Below, piece by piece: positions 29,152 through 40,021 of a DNA stretch of 64,000 nucleotides. Made by a program: the position numbers and the translations under genes. The notes under the pieces are model-generated. The model was not told where the DNA came from, did no database searches, and saw only the letters and a program-made list of their open reading frames with translations. The stretch comes from Prorocentrum cordatum (taxonomy: Eukaryota > Sar > Dinophyceae > Prorocentrales > Prorocentraceae): contig CAUYUJ010009757.1 in the NCBI GenBank assembly GCA_963575745.1, positions 37,501 to 101,500 of the forward strand, in the 5' to 3' direction. The first letter of the stretch is position 1, and each line of letters starts with the position of its first letter.

Positions 29152-31843
29152 CAAGAGCGCGCGCGCACGCTTTTGCTAAACATCTGTGTTGCAAAACCTT
29201 TTGTTTTTGTATGTTTTTTGGGCAGTCGATTTTGAAATCCTTCCGAAACCAAGGTTTGTGAAGGATTTTGGCATGCGCGCGCGACGGCGCGCGCGCGTGC
29301 ACTTCGTCACTTTTTTGGCGAAAGGGTTCTCTCGACGGCACGCGCGCAGCGGCGTTCGAAAAGGTTTCGACATCCACGCGCGCGAACACCGTTTGAACAT
29401 CCAGAACAAGTTTTTTTTTCCCCCTAAGATTTCGCCAAAACGCACGCGTAAGCTTTTTTAGGCAGTCGGTGTTGCGAAACCATGTGTTTTGGCATGTTTT
29501 TGATATTTTTGGGGGGCTCGATTTTGAAATCCTTCCGAAACCATGTGTTTTTGAATGATTCCAGCATGCGCGCGCGAGGGCGCGGGTTCTTGAAACTTTC
29601 TGGAATTCGATAAATGAGTGCGCGCGTGTAATATGTTTTGCTACGGATGGCGGGGGGGTGGGGGGGCGATACCTGTCCCCCTGGGATAGTGTACGTTCAT
29701 ATTTCGGATGGACGATTGGGGCAACATCCTATGTGTTTTGCATCGGTTCCCGGGGGGTCTATAAACCCGGGGGGTGTGGGTGGTGGAACATTTTTTGTTT
29801 TGAAAAGATAAATTGCGCGGCGCAATGTGGCACAATTGGTTTTAACAAACGAATGGACACATCCCCTGCTCCACCACACCCACCCACCCGCAACTTAGCT
29901 TGAAACATTCACGCGGTGGCCATTGCGATGCATGCTTGGCATTGGCTGGTGCATCTCTGCGGCCGCGCCGCCCCTAGCGCGCGCGCAGCGGCCAGCTAGT
30001 TTGGCGCCGTCGACACGGCCGCGGCGGCGCTGAGCGCTGGGCGCATCCTTGCGGGCGCACTGCGGGTCGGCGACTTGCGCGGGCGCGGTACCATGACAAC
30101 GCCGACATCGGTAGACGCGATGACGATAGTGGCGATGCTGGTGACGGTGTTCGCACCGACGAAAGCGCGGCCAGTGCGGGCGCAGATGCTGATAAAGCCG
30201 ACGACGACGACGGCGTCCTCGCGTCGGCGATGAAGGTTTCGGAAAGAGTTCGACGCGCGCGCGGCCGACGCGCAAGCGGCCTGCGTGGTATTCTTTGACG
30301 CGGATCGTGCCCCCCCCCAGCACGCGCGCAAGTGCGCGCGAATGGTGGCGGCATGCAGCGCCAGAGGCCCACTAGGTAGAATGTCATGGACATGTTGAAA
30401 CCCTATGATTGTCGTAAGAATCCGCAAAAGCGCGCAAGTTGTATTAGACAACTGACGTTGCGAAGCCATGTTGTTTGCACGTGGTTTGCACAGTAGGTTT
30501 AGACATCGTTGCGAGACCGAAGGCATTGGAAGGATTCCGGCATGCGCGCGCGACGACGCGCGCGCACTTCGCCCCATTTGTTGCAAAGGAGTCTCGCGAC
30601 GGCACGCGCGCGAGGGCGTTCGAACCATTTTGACTTGCGCGCGCGCGCGAAGCCCGTTTGGTAGAATGTTTTCTGAAACTGCTGAACAAAAACAGGTTCT
30701 TTCCTGGGGAATCCGCGAGAACACGCGCATGGTTGTATTGGAAATCCGCATTGCGAGGCCCTGTTGTGTTTTTGTATGTTTTTGGACACTCGATTTTGAC
30801 ATCCTTACGACATCGAAGGTGTTTGAAGGATTTCGGCATGCGCGCGCGACGACGCGCGCGTGCGCTTCATCAATTTTTGTTGCAAAAAGATCTTGAACAC
30901 TTTAGACTTTTGAGCAGCGGGCGTGCGTGCATCACGTTTTTTGCATCGGATGGCGGGGGAGTCGAAGCCGACTGGGCTGGGATGAATGAGTTTATATCTA
31001 GAACGGGAGATGGGGCATAATCATCTGTAAGCTGCAATGCAAAACGATGCACCGATAAAGCCGGTGGGTGGAGAGTCGATTCCATTGTTACGTGCGGCGA
31101 CCTTTGGAATGCAATCTACGCGGTGCAAGCAACGCGGTGCAATCAATGTGGTGCAGTTGATGTCTGTTCGCAATGAGTTGTCCACTCCGCTGCCCCCGCA
31201 AACATCCAACCCACCCACCCGCAACTTTGATCGCAAACCTCATGCGGCGGCGATTGCGATGGGCGCTTGGCGCTGGCTGGTGCATCTCTGCGGCTGCGCC
31301 AACCCGCGCGCGCGCAGCGGCCAGGTAGGTTGGCGCGACCGACGCGGCTGCGGCGGCGCTGACCGCTCGGCGCATCCAGGCGGGCGGGTGCGGTATCATG
31401 GAAACGTCGATAATTCTAAACACGATGCTTTTGACAGTAGCGATATAAGTGGCAATGCTGCCAGCGACGACGGCGCGGCCAGTGACGGCGCCGATGCCGA
31501 TCACGCCGACGACGATGACGGCGTCTTCGCGTCAGTGATGAAGGTTTTAAAGGGAATTCGAAATGCGCGCGCGGCAGACGCGCGAAAGTGGCTCGCATGG
31601 TATTGTTTGACGCGGGTCGTACCGCCCCAGCACGCGCGCAAGGGCATTCAACCGATTTTGACATGCGCGCGCGCGAAGCCCGTTTGGCAACAATTTCCGA
31701 TACTGTTGAAAAAAACAATGGTTTAGTTAAGAATTTGCAACAACGCGCGCGTTTTTGTTGAAGTCCGTGTTGCGATACCCCTTTGTGCTTGTATGTTTTT
31801 TTTGGAACTCGATCTCGAAGCCCCCCCGAAACCAATTTTTTCA

Positions 31844-31846
<3 letters not shown>

Positions 31847-31891
<45 letters not shown>

Positions 31892-32239
31892 GCGAGAGAG
31901 AGAGAGAGGGAAAGAGAGCGAGATAGAGAGAGAGAGAGAGAGAGGATTTCGGCACGCGCGCGTGACGACGCGCGCGCACTTCATGCTGTTTTTGCAAAAG
32001 GATTCTCGAGACGGCACGCGCGCGAGGGCGCTCGAGCGAATTCGACATGCGCGCGCGAAGCCCGTTTGGTAGCTGTTCCTGAAAATCTTGGAAAACTAAC
32101 TGTTCTTCTGGTTCCGCAAGAGCGCGCGCATGTTTTTTGTTGAAAATCAGTGTTGCGAAACCCTGTGTGTTATATATAATATAATACTATATATATACAT
32201 AGATTGGACACTCGATTTTGAAATCCTTCCAAAACCGAG
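31847..32239. repeat. 393-bp segment present in A, absent in B: (GA)n plus hairpin module
   Basis: Holds a (GA)n microsatellite (31847-31944) and a GC-hairpin module (31954 onward). Copy B passes straight from TTTTTCAAAG to GGTGTGTGAA at 55430/55431. The length is close to one hairpin module, as expected for unequal exchange between modules or slippage. Confidence 0.85.
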
Positions 32240-32924
32240 GGTGTGTGAACATGATTCTGGCATGCGCGCGCGAAGGCGCGCGCGCGTGCACTTCGTCACA
32301 TCCTCTGCAAGGGGATCTTGGAAACGAGTGTGCGCGCGTAAAATTTGTTTGGAAGGGAAACGAGGGGGGGTCGATGCCGGCCTAGCTGGGATAATCTGAA
32401 TTCGCAGGTAGGATGGACATTGGGCTAGAACCCTATGTGTTTTGCATCGGTGCGCCGAGGGTCTTCAACCCCCGGGGTGGGATGGTGGTAGAACATTTTT
32501 GTTAGAAAAAACCAAAAAGGAAAGATAGTCAATCAATCACATGCTCAACTTGAAGCTGTCCTCGCCGCTGCTCGCGCAAAAATGCCACCAACCCACCCGC
32601 AACTTGGTCGCAATACCTCTTTAGACCGTGGCGGCAGGTGACCGTGAATGCGGGAGCTGTCGCACAGAGGAGTCAAACGGTCAAAATGAATTCAGCGTCG
32701 TGTTGAGAAACACGAATTATTACATACAAATTCTGCACTGGGTTACTCCCTCGGCAAGGCTCCTAAGGAGCGTGCCTCGGATTTCACCAAGATGTATATA
32801 AGAAGCCACTTGTCGTAATTAGTATAGTGGCTAAATTTTGCGCGTGCATCTACTGCTCGAGGCGAACTCTTCAACAATAAAAAGTTCAAGCAAACTCGAG
32901 CTGTGGGCCTTGCGGCCGACGTTG

Positions 32925-34245
32925 CTAGGTATTGCCACGCATGTAGAACTCACTGGCCCAAACACGATGGCCGTCGATTCCAATAAAGCTCGTCATGTAC
33001 GCTGCCCAAGTCGTCCTTGGGTGCCAGTTGCGGAATCGAGGATTGCACAGCAGGTCGCGGATGTATACGAACTCATCGCTGTTCTCCGCGATGTACATAC
33101 AGCACTCGTTGTGGTAGCTCCAATACCTTGGGCCCCACTGGCTGCCCTCGAGGTGCTGGCGCCACCGCGCCGCGTAGTCGTCGGCGGCGCGCGCCCGCTT
33201 GGCCCGCGGGGGCGTCACCGGTGCACGGGCGCCAGCGCTGCTGTCGGCTGGCTGCCAGCCGCTCGGCTGTGGGGCGGCAGCGGCGTTGCCGCGCCGCCCG
33301 ACGGGCATCGCTGCCAGCGCGCCAGGGGCGCGGCTTCCAGCAGCATCGCCGCGGGCAGCGCGAGGCGGCGGCACCATGGCATCATGTGTGTGTAATAGGT
33401 GTATGTGTGGGGGTGGTATCAGGATCGGCTCCAACCCCTGAACCCTTCCCCCCATGGCCAGTTGATCCCAGGGCAGGTCCGACAGAGGCGGCTTTGGCAA
33501 GGGTGCGGCGCGTGGTTTTGTCATAAGTGCCGTCCCCACGGGGAGCGGCAATCGTGACGAGACCGCGCTCCTGCCTGGTGCCTCTGTCCATTCTACCCTC
33601 ATTCAACCACCAATTCCTGCGACCGGCGAGTCCAAGTGTTTGGCTGCGGTAGTGGATGCTGCAAGCCTCCCACATGTCCTCAACGGTCCAAGGCACTTGA
33701 CCGATATGGTGGAATCGGGAATCATTGAAGTAACGCTGAATGACGTTGCGGAAAGGGTGGTGCAATGGGCGGTCGTCATCGGGTTCGCCCATGAGCCTGC
33801 ATTCGCTTGCAGGTGGGGAACCCGCTTCGCACCACCTGTTGTACGTCTCCTCAGCCTTTTTCGCCATCTGCCTCAATCTGTTACGCTGCGTAGCGATTGC
33901 CGAACGCTGTCCCGTGAAGTAGATCCTCGTGCCGTCGGAGATGAGGCGGGCCACTTCGTTGTGGGACAGGTTGTTCCTGATCCACTGGTTGAGCTCCTGC
34001 AGGTACGCCAGGTCGGTAGCCTCAGCGCCACCCTGTCCTGTGGCACCTACAGAGGTGCTGTATTGCCAACATATGTCACATAGAGTGTCATCGTCAGTAA
34101 CAACTCCCAGAGACAGGAAACGACTGCAGTTCGTACATCGAGGGATATCACGCTGGAGGTCCTCGGGGACTCCGGACGAAGCCAGATCCCCAAGGCTGCC
34201 CCAGCGGGTGTTGTCACCGGCTCCTGAAGCAAGGGAATGGATGAC
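32925..34245 (-). pseudogene. D7 zinc-ribbon ORF (copy B)
   Basis: Same frame as in A, without the internal TAG, but a four-base TGTG insertion near 33386 shifts the frame after PITHT, so the Ala/Pro linker and the Trp/Tyr-rich end continue in another frame (33602-32925). It also lacks eight residues in frame (24 bases) after FHH compared with A. The zinc ribbon CANC...CDIC is intact. Confidence 0.6.
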
Positions 34246-34726
34246 CTAGCTGGTTCATTGCCACGCGATTGAGCTCTGCGTTGGCTCGGGAAGCGACCGA
34301 TCGTCCGATTCCCTCGATCTCGGTCAGCGATAAGCGATCGCCAGGCAATCCAATGTACGCAGTGGATCCGATATCCGTGACGTCTAGGTGACCGCAGGTT
34401 CTGGCCAAGTCCGCACGGATAGTTGCGGCCTCGGCCTGCAGGGTAGTCTCATTGTCGCCCTCATTGCGGTCAATATTCTTCCGATCTGCCAGGACCTGCA
34501 TCATCGTTTCTTGATCTGGTGCCGCCGAGGCAATACTGCCTGGGTCCCGTGGTATCTCAACTGGAGCATATTGAGTGGCAGCGCCTGGATTATCCTGGCC
34601 AGGCGCAGCAGGTGTTGCCACCGGCTCCCATGCGGGGAAACCTGGGGGTCCATGCTTCTTCTCACATTCTGTGAAGAATGATCGAAGCGCTATGAGGGCT
34701 GGATGATGAATATGAAATATAAACAT
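34214..34726 (-). CDS. D6 ORF (copy B)
   Basis: 170 codons, one substitution relative to A (Ile to Asn in the NIDR segment). Same architecture and overlap with D7. Confidence 0.5.
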   Translation of the reverse strand: MFIFHIHHPALIALRSFFTECEKKHGPPGFPAWEPVATPAAPGQDNPGAATQYAPVEIPRDPGSIASAAPDQETMMQVLADRKNIDRNEGDNETTLQAEAATIRADLARTCGHLDVTDIGSTAYIGLPGDRLSLTEIEGIGRSVASRANAELNRVAMNQLGHPFPCFRSR

Positions 34727-35693
34727 TGGCGAATTGGTTCAACTCCTGTATGCCCTCCACCAGGAAGTTCTGGTAGACCTTAGAGATCCATTGGAAGATC
34801 CCTGTGGTGGTACCAAGCACGGACTCAGGGTCGAGAAATCGCAACATCTTCTTGAAGAAGTGCCCTGCGCTGCATATGGGAAGATCCCGTGCCCAGGTAT
34901 GGGTATGGTTGTAATGTATCTTGTATATCTCTGACTCGGTCCCAAATCGAAGCTGGAATCTCAAATATGATTCGATATTGTCTTGTCTGTGCAGGTTGGG
35001 ACCGCCATGTACCTCGATTGCCTGGTTTATTTGGAACATCGATGACTCTATCAGCGGTGCTGATGTCCAGTAATATACCATATGGTTGTCCGATTCTTTT
35101 ATCCAGTTGTTAATATATTGTGGGTGATAGTCCTTTTCTGTAATAATATGCTCTGGCGGATCAATGATGCTCTCGAAGATGGAGGTACCAGATTTCTGAT
35201 CTGCCTGAATCTCGGCTGTCATCTCAGCCTCCATGGCGTCGTTGGCGGCCTCTTGTTCACTCACTACCACCTCGGAAACGTCAACGACAATGGTTGAGTG
35301 CTCGGCGGTGGTGTGCGCCACATGTTGCCGATTGCCGTCGTCGACTTCCATGGGATCTTCAGCGGGTGTTGCCGCCGGCTCCTGGTCGGATCCTGGGGTC
35401 CGAGGAGCGGTGTGGCTGGGTGGCGCGCGTGGGATACGCACTCGCTGAATAGACGGAACTCCGAAGTATGGTAGCTCGCGTGATTGCGCATGCTCCCCAA
35501 TCTGGGCGCTGCATGATGAGGGTCCCCTAATCGCTACCTCCATGTGGGCATCGTCAATTTTGTCAGTACGTACTGGCATAGCGTAAACGATGCCCTTGAG
35601 GGGTAGGTTTTTGTTACAATACCAGATGTTTACCCATCGTAAACCGTAGTTGGGTATAGGTACCTGTACCGCAAAAAAACTTATCAAATACAC
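34662..35693 (-). CDS. D5 ORF, intact (copy B)
   Basis: A 343-codon open frame, the best version of D5 in the window. Relative to A it has Glu in place of the stop, and scattered substitutions (for example RSFF to ISFF, VATPA to AATPA). Aromatic-rich C-terminal third. No family recognised. The frame is open upstream of the chosen Met. Confidence 0.6.
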   Translation of the reverse strand: MYLISFFAVQVPIPNYGLRWVNIWYCNKNLPLKGIVYAMPVRTDKIDDAHMEVAIRGPSSCSAQIGEHAQSRELPYFGVPSIQRVRIPRAPPSHTAPRTPGSDQEPAATPAEDPMEVDDGNRQHVAHTTAEHSTIVVDVSEVVVSEQEAANDAMEAEMTAEIQADQKSGTSIFESIIDPPEHIITEKDYHPQYINNWIKESDNHMVYYWTSAPLIESSMFQINQAIEVHGGPNLHRQDNIESYLRFQLRFGTESEIYKIHYNHTHTWARDLPICSAGHFFKKMLRFLDPESVLGTTTGIFQWISKVYQNFLVEGIQELNQFANVYISYSSSSPHSASIILHRM

Positions 35694-35729
35694 CGAAATG
35701 TATGACGGGGCCGTAGATATGGCCCTTGT

Positions 35730-36284
35730 TCATGCGGGCTCTGGTGTTGTAGTCGCCCTTGGGGTAGTGGTTATCATAATGGTAGCAGTTGATCCGACCC
35801 CATTTTTGACGAGGATAAAGTCTCCGACACGAACGCCGTTGAAGATAGGGCGTCGGCCCCAATCTCTCTGTGTGAGTTCTGCAGTGATGGGCCTAAGGGC
35901 CGCCCTGCAGCACGACATTGCGATTAACCAATTCTTGTCCTGGTCGTTGTGTGCGCTCCTGCCAACCATGGCACGGATAATGGCCTCCTCGTCAAAGGTG
36001 TCGGGGTCGGCAATCTCATCTGCTGAATGAATGAGCGCTGCTGTCGCTGCGGCAAGGCCGGCAGGGGTCGCCCCCGGCGGGGGAGCAATGGGTTGCTGTG
36101 CCGATGACGCAGAAGCGGACTCAGAACCACTGATCTTGGCTGTCTGTATCTGCTGCAGAGGCTGTGGCGAGTAAGCCGCAGTATAAGCCTTTGCAGCGTG
36201 CATTGCCGCCGGCGCAGGTTGGTATGCGCCAGACGGCGATGGTGGAGCAATCCCAGGAGGATCGGCGATCATGTCGGCCTCCAA
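35730..36284 (-). CDS. D4 ORF (copy B)
   Basis: 184 codons. It continues in frame past AELTQR as DWGRRPIFNGVRVGDFILVKNG, where copy A shifts, and ends soon after in a Thr/Pro-rich tail. The alternative frame at 35614-35862 gives the NCYHYDNHYP sequence also seen in A. Confidence 0.5.
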   Translation of the reverse strand: MEADMIADPPGIAPPSPSGAYQPAPAAMHAAKAYTAAYSPQPLQQIQTAKISGSESASASSAQQPIAPPPGATPAGLAAATAALIHSADEIADPDTFDEEAIIRAMVGRSAHNDQDKNWLIAMSCCRAALRPITAELTQRDWGRRPIFNGVRVGDFILVKNGVGSTATIMITTTPRATTTPEPA

Positions 36285-36299
36285 CTCCTGGGCAACTTG

Positions 36300-37337
36300 T
36301 TATTTTCGTGATTGCTGCCGAGGCGGAGCGCAAATCTCGTGCTTGATGACTGGTGCTCGCTGGCGCTCCACAGGTGGGTAGTCCCAGATTGGGCCTTTTG
36401 AAGGCCGCAACTGTTTGCCGCTATCGCGGCCCCCCTTGCAACGGCGAGCGACAATAATTGCAGCAGAAGGGGCCGCGTCCTCGGTCATGATGGCGCCCTG
36501 TGCTCCAAGCCGAAATCTGCATCCAGGTTGGGTGGCAATATGCATGTCAATCACGATCTCCACCTCATTTTTGTAGTGGTTGAATTTGGACGGCGGGACA
36601 AACGTGTGAGGATTAGGCTGCGCATTCCTTACGTACGTGCTCGAACTGTAGAATGCCTCGGTGCGCTGCTCCTCGCGTTGCTTTCCGTCTCTCTGAGACG
36701 GATCTCTGTATCCGGGAATGATTTCCATTTTCATAATGTTGCTCCAGGCACGGGATGTTGTGCCGTGGTGGAGGTATTTTACGTCGGTCCATTGTAGGCT
36801 TTCCCAGCCCATATTCCATGGCTGGGAGCGTGGGTTGACCGAACTACGTCCTCCTACGCAACGAATAGCAATGACGCTGCTCCAATCGAAGCAGCAGGGA
36901 TTGCTCCTGGCGGATATTGTTTTACCGTAGATCTCAATCCTGTTTTTCTCTGGATCAATGTGCGTCTGGAACGCGCGAAAGATAAAGATCGGGTAATAAC
37001 CCGTCCAGTTCTCGTATCCAGCTGGACGACCGTCTTGTATGAAGTGCGCCATGGCCGCTTCTGTGGATGTACCGCTGCTCTGATCACGACGGCCGCGGAA
37101 TTTCCACTCCACCATTTCCTCGAAGCATTTCCATGTGCTGGCAAATTTCCAGCCAACCCTTGTGCGCCTCCTCCATATGTTGATTCGTCGATCAGTGAAC
37201 TGATCGATGCTGAAGTGCCTGCTGTAATTCATATGGCGAAGCATAGTCGTAATATCTTTGCTCATGTACTTGGGGTCGCCGAGATATTCGTTCAATATCA
37301 AGTCGGGACCGTAATGTGTGGTGGGAGAGAAATCCAT
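36300..37337 (-). CDS. D3: Tpt1/KptA-like domain (copy B)
   Basis: 345 residues with no indel relative to A. I count five replacements (positions 40, 62, 75, 120 and 123) and about two silent changes; none of the replacements touches LRH, IR-x3-GRS, HGT or QGAIMT. It is intact while its neighbours are broken, but the few differences give no sign of strong purifying selection. Confidence 0.8.
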   Translation of the reverse strand: MDFSPTTHYGPDLILNEYLGDPKYMSKDITTMLRHMNYSRHFSIDQFTDRRINIWRRRTRVGWKFASTWKCFEEMVEWKFRGRRDQSSGTSTEAAMAHFIQDGRPAGYENWTGYYPIFIFRAFQTHIDPEKNRIEIYGKTISARSNPCCFDWSSVIAIRCVGGRSSVNPRSQPWNMGWESLQWTDVKYLHHGTTSRAWSNIMKMEIIPGYRDPSQRDGKQREEQRTEAFYSSSTYVRNAQPNPHTFVPPSKFNHYKNEVEIVIDMHIATQPGCRFRLGAQGAIMTEDAAPSAAIIVARRCKGGRDSGKQLRPSKGPIWDYPPVERQRAPVIKHEICAPPRQQSRK

Positions 37338-37386
37338 TTGTATTCTGGGAAGCAGCCAGAGCGGTCGATATCTGGAGCGTGGGTGA

Positions 37387-38445
37387 TCACGCAGTCGTCA
37401 TAATCCAACTGAGCTGCCCAATCGTTGTCGGTGATGCACTGCATGCCTCCGGGTGCGGTCGTGCCCCGAAGTGGGGGGGGGGCGCGTTGTAGTGATTATC
37501 TGGGTATTGCGCGCGAAGCTTATACTCACGAGGCGTGCATGTGTTGTCGAACGTAGAGAATTGACTCGGCTCCTCACGGCAAGAGCGCTCGCAGCAGTCC
37601 TGCCATGGAAGCACGCGCATTTTATCCAACTGCTGAGCGTGCGCAAGAACGTCGTCAGCAGGAGTTGCCTCCGGCCCCGTAGCCGTGTCAGCATCCTCTG
37701 CGGGATCTATAAGCGGTCCCGTGTCGGGGCGCGTGGCTGGCATGGCCTTCGGTGGTGGGCCCGTTGGCAAAGGCGGTCTGTTCGCGCTGGGAGGAGGTGC
37801 CGGTGTCGTCGCGGGTTCGGCTGCAGATGGTTCTGCAGCGGGCCTCGCGGCCGGCGTTGGCTCTATGTCAGAAGGTGGCGCCTCGCGTGGTGGTGCTGGC
37901 GGTGCTCTCGCTGAGGCGGCCTGCGGAGCGCTTGGCGGCTCAGGTGGAACCTCGATGCGATCCAGGGCGGTCTGGTTATGCCACCCTTTGCACTGCTGGA
38001 TGGTATCCGCATTGTCCAGGCGAGGTCCGACACGATGAGAATTAAGCAAAGCACGCTCTTGCACGACACGCAACTGATTTGCCTCAGTGGCCTCCACTTT
38101 ATCGTCGATCTTGTCTACTAGCTGTTCATAGGCCACCCGGGTGAGGGCATGTGCATCATTGAAATAAAATTTAGTATATGATAGTCGTGTTTTTCTCTCA
38201 GCTGAATCGTAGGATGCCCAAATGCCCGGGTACGCGTCAATGAAGGAAATCAGTTTGTAGCACAGCTCCTCGTAGGCCGGACGGCATGGGTCATGATCTT
38301 TGTGTGTGTGGCGCTGTTGACGCTGATGGCGGCTCGCCTGTAGTCCCTGGGATGGGGCATTTATGCTGAACACGCTCACCAGCGGGTGTTGCCAACGGCA
38401 TGGATTGCGGTAAATTGCCACTGGCGCATGAAGCCATCCAAGCAC
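37387..38445 (-). CDS. D2 ORF (copy B)
   Basis: 352 codons, like A through the Pro/Ala-rich linker; after the G-run it ends GARPHPEACSASPTTIGQLS in place of the A version. Confidence 0.5.
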   Translation of the reverse strand: MLGWLHAPVAIYRNPCRWQHPLVSVFSINAPSQGLQASRHQRQQRHTHKDHDPCRPAYEELCYKLISFIDAYPGIWASYDSAERKTRLSYTKFYFNDAHALTRVAYEQLVDKIDDKVEATEANQLRVVQERALLNSHRVGPRLDNADTIQQCKGWHNQTALDRIEVPPEPPSAPQAASARAPPAPPREAPPSDIEPTPAARPAAEPSAAEPATTPAPPPSANRPPLPTGPPPKAMPATRPDTGPLIDPAEDADTATGPEATPADDVLAHAQQLDKMRVLPWQDCCERSCREEPSQFSTFDNTCTPREYKLRAQYPDNHYNAPPPHFGARPHPEACSASPTTIGQLSWIMTTA

Positions 38446-39976
38446 AGTGGACCATCTCTCCGGCAGCTTGATTCATCAACGTTGTGAGGCTGTGGTGCCT
38501 CTTCCACTCATCCGTCATCTTCTCGCGGAACGTGAGAGCCGCTGAGATCTCCTTGGCCTGGGTGTATGCCTGGGAGTCCGTCACGGCCTTCAGTAGTGGA
38601 GGCCGAAACGGATATGGCTGAGAGGGTAATGATTGAACCACTGCGCAGAAATTTCGGTAGCACACAGCATCACTGAATTGAGTCGTCATCATTGCCATGC
38701 TATGGTTATTCATTTTGGCATGCCATGCCGTAGGCGTGAGCCTGTCATCGGACTCAATCCATTGATCTGCAGGAAGAACGGCGATGCCTCTGGCCTGCAT
38801 GTGACGCGTGAGGTCAGCTGTCTGGTAGTCGAAGTTTGGGTGCAGTCCCCAGTGTTTGGCCTTGCCTGGTCCCACTACGGCAGGGCAAAAAAAAAAAAAA
38901 AAAAGAAAAATAAAAAAAAAAAAACAGAAAAAAAATAGAAAGAACAGTTTGAAAAAAAACGACACAAAACAACCCCACGAACCGCCCCCCCCCACAAACA
39001 GACCGAGGCTCCACCCCCAAGCGCCGCACCCCCACTCCCATCCGCCCAACCCCCTCACCCCCCCCACAACCCTCCCCCCTCCCCCCCCCCTACCCCGCCT
39101 ACCCCCCGACACCCCCCCCACCCCCCACCTGCCCCCACGCCCCCCCTCCTCACCCCCCCACCCTCCCCCCCCCCCCCCCCCCCCCCCCCACCCCCTCCCC
39201 TACACCACCCCGCCCACCCCCCCGCACTCCATCCCCCCAACCACCCCAACCCCCCCCCACCCCACCCCCCCACCCCCCCCCCCCCCCCCCCCCTCCACCC
39301 CCCTCACCCTCCAACCCCCCCACCTCCCCCCCCCCCCCCTCCCCCCCACCTGCGCACCCCCCCCCTCCACCCTCCCCTCCCCCCCCCCAACCCCCCCCCC
39401 CCCCCCTCCCCCCTCCCCCCCCTCCCTCCCCCTCCCCCCCCCCCTCACCCCCCCTCCCCCCCCCCCCCCCCCCGCCCCGCACAAAGTAATGGCCTCGCGA
39501 CGATGAAACTTGACCAATCCTTCAACACTGCACAGGAAAGTGCTCTGTACTTTGCCGGTCCCACAAAACCTGCAAGCGTTGCTCTCGCGGCGTCCGTTAT
39601 TGGGGGCACGATCGTGATGGCGCCGTGTGTCCAACCACTGTTGGTTGTGGGTGGCGCAGCCGATATCATTTGCACCCCAAACGAGGGAAGCATTGAGGCC
39701 TCTGCAGTAGTGCCGTCGTTTTACATAGGCAGGGAAGCCTGTGCTCCAGTATTCCCAAATCTGCTCATTTCGTTTGCGCCATTCTGCCAAAGAACCATTA
39801 TCATCACAACACAGTAAGGCTCGCGCATGACGAATCGAACCGATCATCACGCGCTGGTCGACCGTGCCTTCGGTCTGCAACTGTAGGATGTCTGCGATAC
39901 GGTCTTCTTGCACCTGAGCGGCACGTGCACGAAGGGTTGCCATATCACAGCGGGTGTCGCCACCGGCCTCTGGCAA
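38291..39976 (-). pseudogene. D1 C-terminal part, interrupted by low-complexity insert (copy B)
   Basis: Starts LPEAGGDTRCDMATL-like after a stop that separates it from the 652-codon N-terminal part. It runs to about 39484 and resumes after the insert at 38887 with AVVGPGKAKHWGL to 38291. The ~105 bases next to the insert (39484-39590) are only loosely similar to A, although the surroundings are nearly identical. Confidence 0.5.
38887..39483. repeat. Poly-A and C-rich low-complexity insert
   Basis: About 50 A-rich bases followed by more than 500 bases of almost pure C with scattered A and T. The net length gain against copy A is about 607 bases. No such sequence is present in A or C at this site. 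It may be an assembly or read artefact. Confidence 0.9.
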
Positions 39977-40021
39977 TAAAATCAGATCCTGGCCGACTGG
40001 TGTGTCGTTCCGCTTGAAGAA

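Larger units (their letters stand above)
9665..32644. repeat. 23-kb macro-repeat, copy A
   Basis: Contains a minus-strand copia-like gag-pol, a second coding block D1-D7 and a 5.6-kb spacer. The same order recurs from 32645 and from 55836. The start is defined by the point (TGAATGCGGGAG) where copies B and C join spacer sequence. In copy A the homology with the native flank continues further left. A and B are close to 98-99 percent identical by eye across most of the coding block, except in short indel-dense patches. Confidence 0.92.
27058..32644. repeat. Spacer of copy A: diverged modules
   Basis: Four modules (about 27058-28400, 28400-29800, 29800-31030, 31030-32500) and a truncated fifth that stops at 32644, just where a GAC array would start. 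Each has a CAACTTG-type start block, a GC-rich block, an Asp-rich or (GAC)n part, one or two GC-hairpin modules, and an end block of the form GGCTGGGATAG...GATGGACGATGGGGC. Plus-strand frames in the last two modules share DDDDGVFASVMK or DDDDGVLASAMK. No complete gene is supported. Confidence 0.85.

Noticed and set aside
27943-32292. Regularly spaced GC palindromes as a CRISPR array
   Set aside because: Spacing is about 300 bases and irregular, intervening sequences are themselves homologous to one another, and the genome is eukaryotic.
32838-33395. Plus-strand frames opposite D7, D5 and the Tpt1-like gene (for example 185 codons here)
   Set aside because: They lie antisense to minus-strand frames with recognisable domains or motifs, have no domains of their own, and are open because of GC-rich codon usage.
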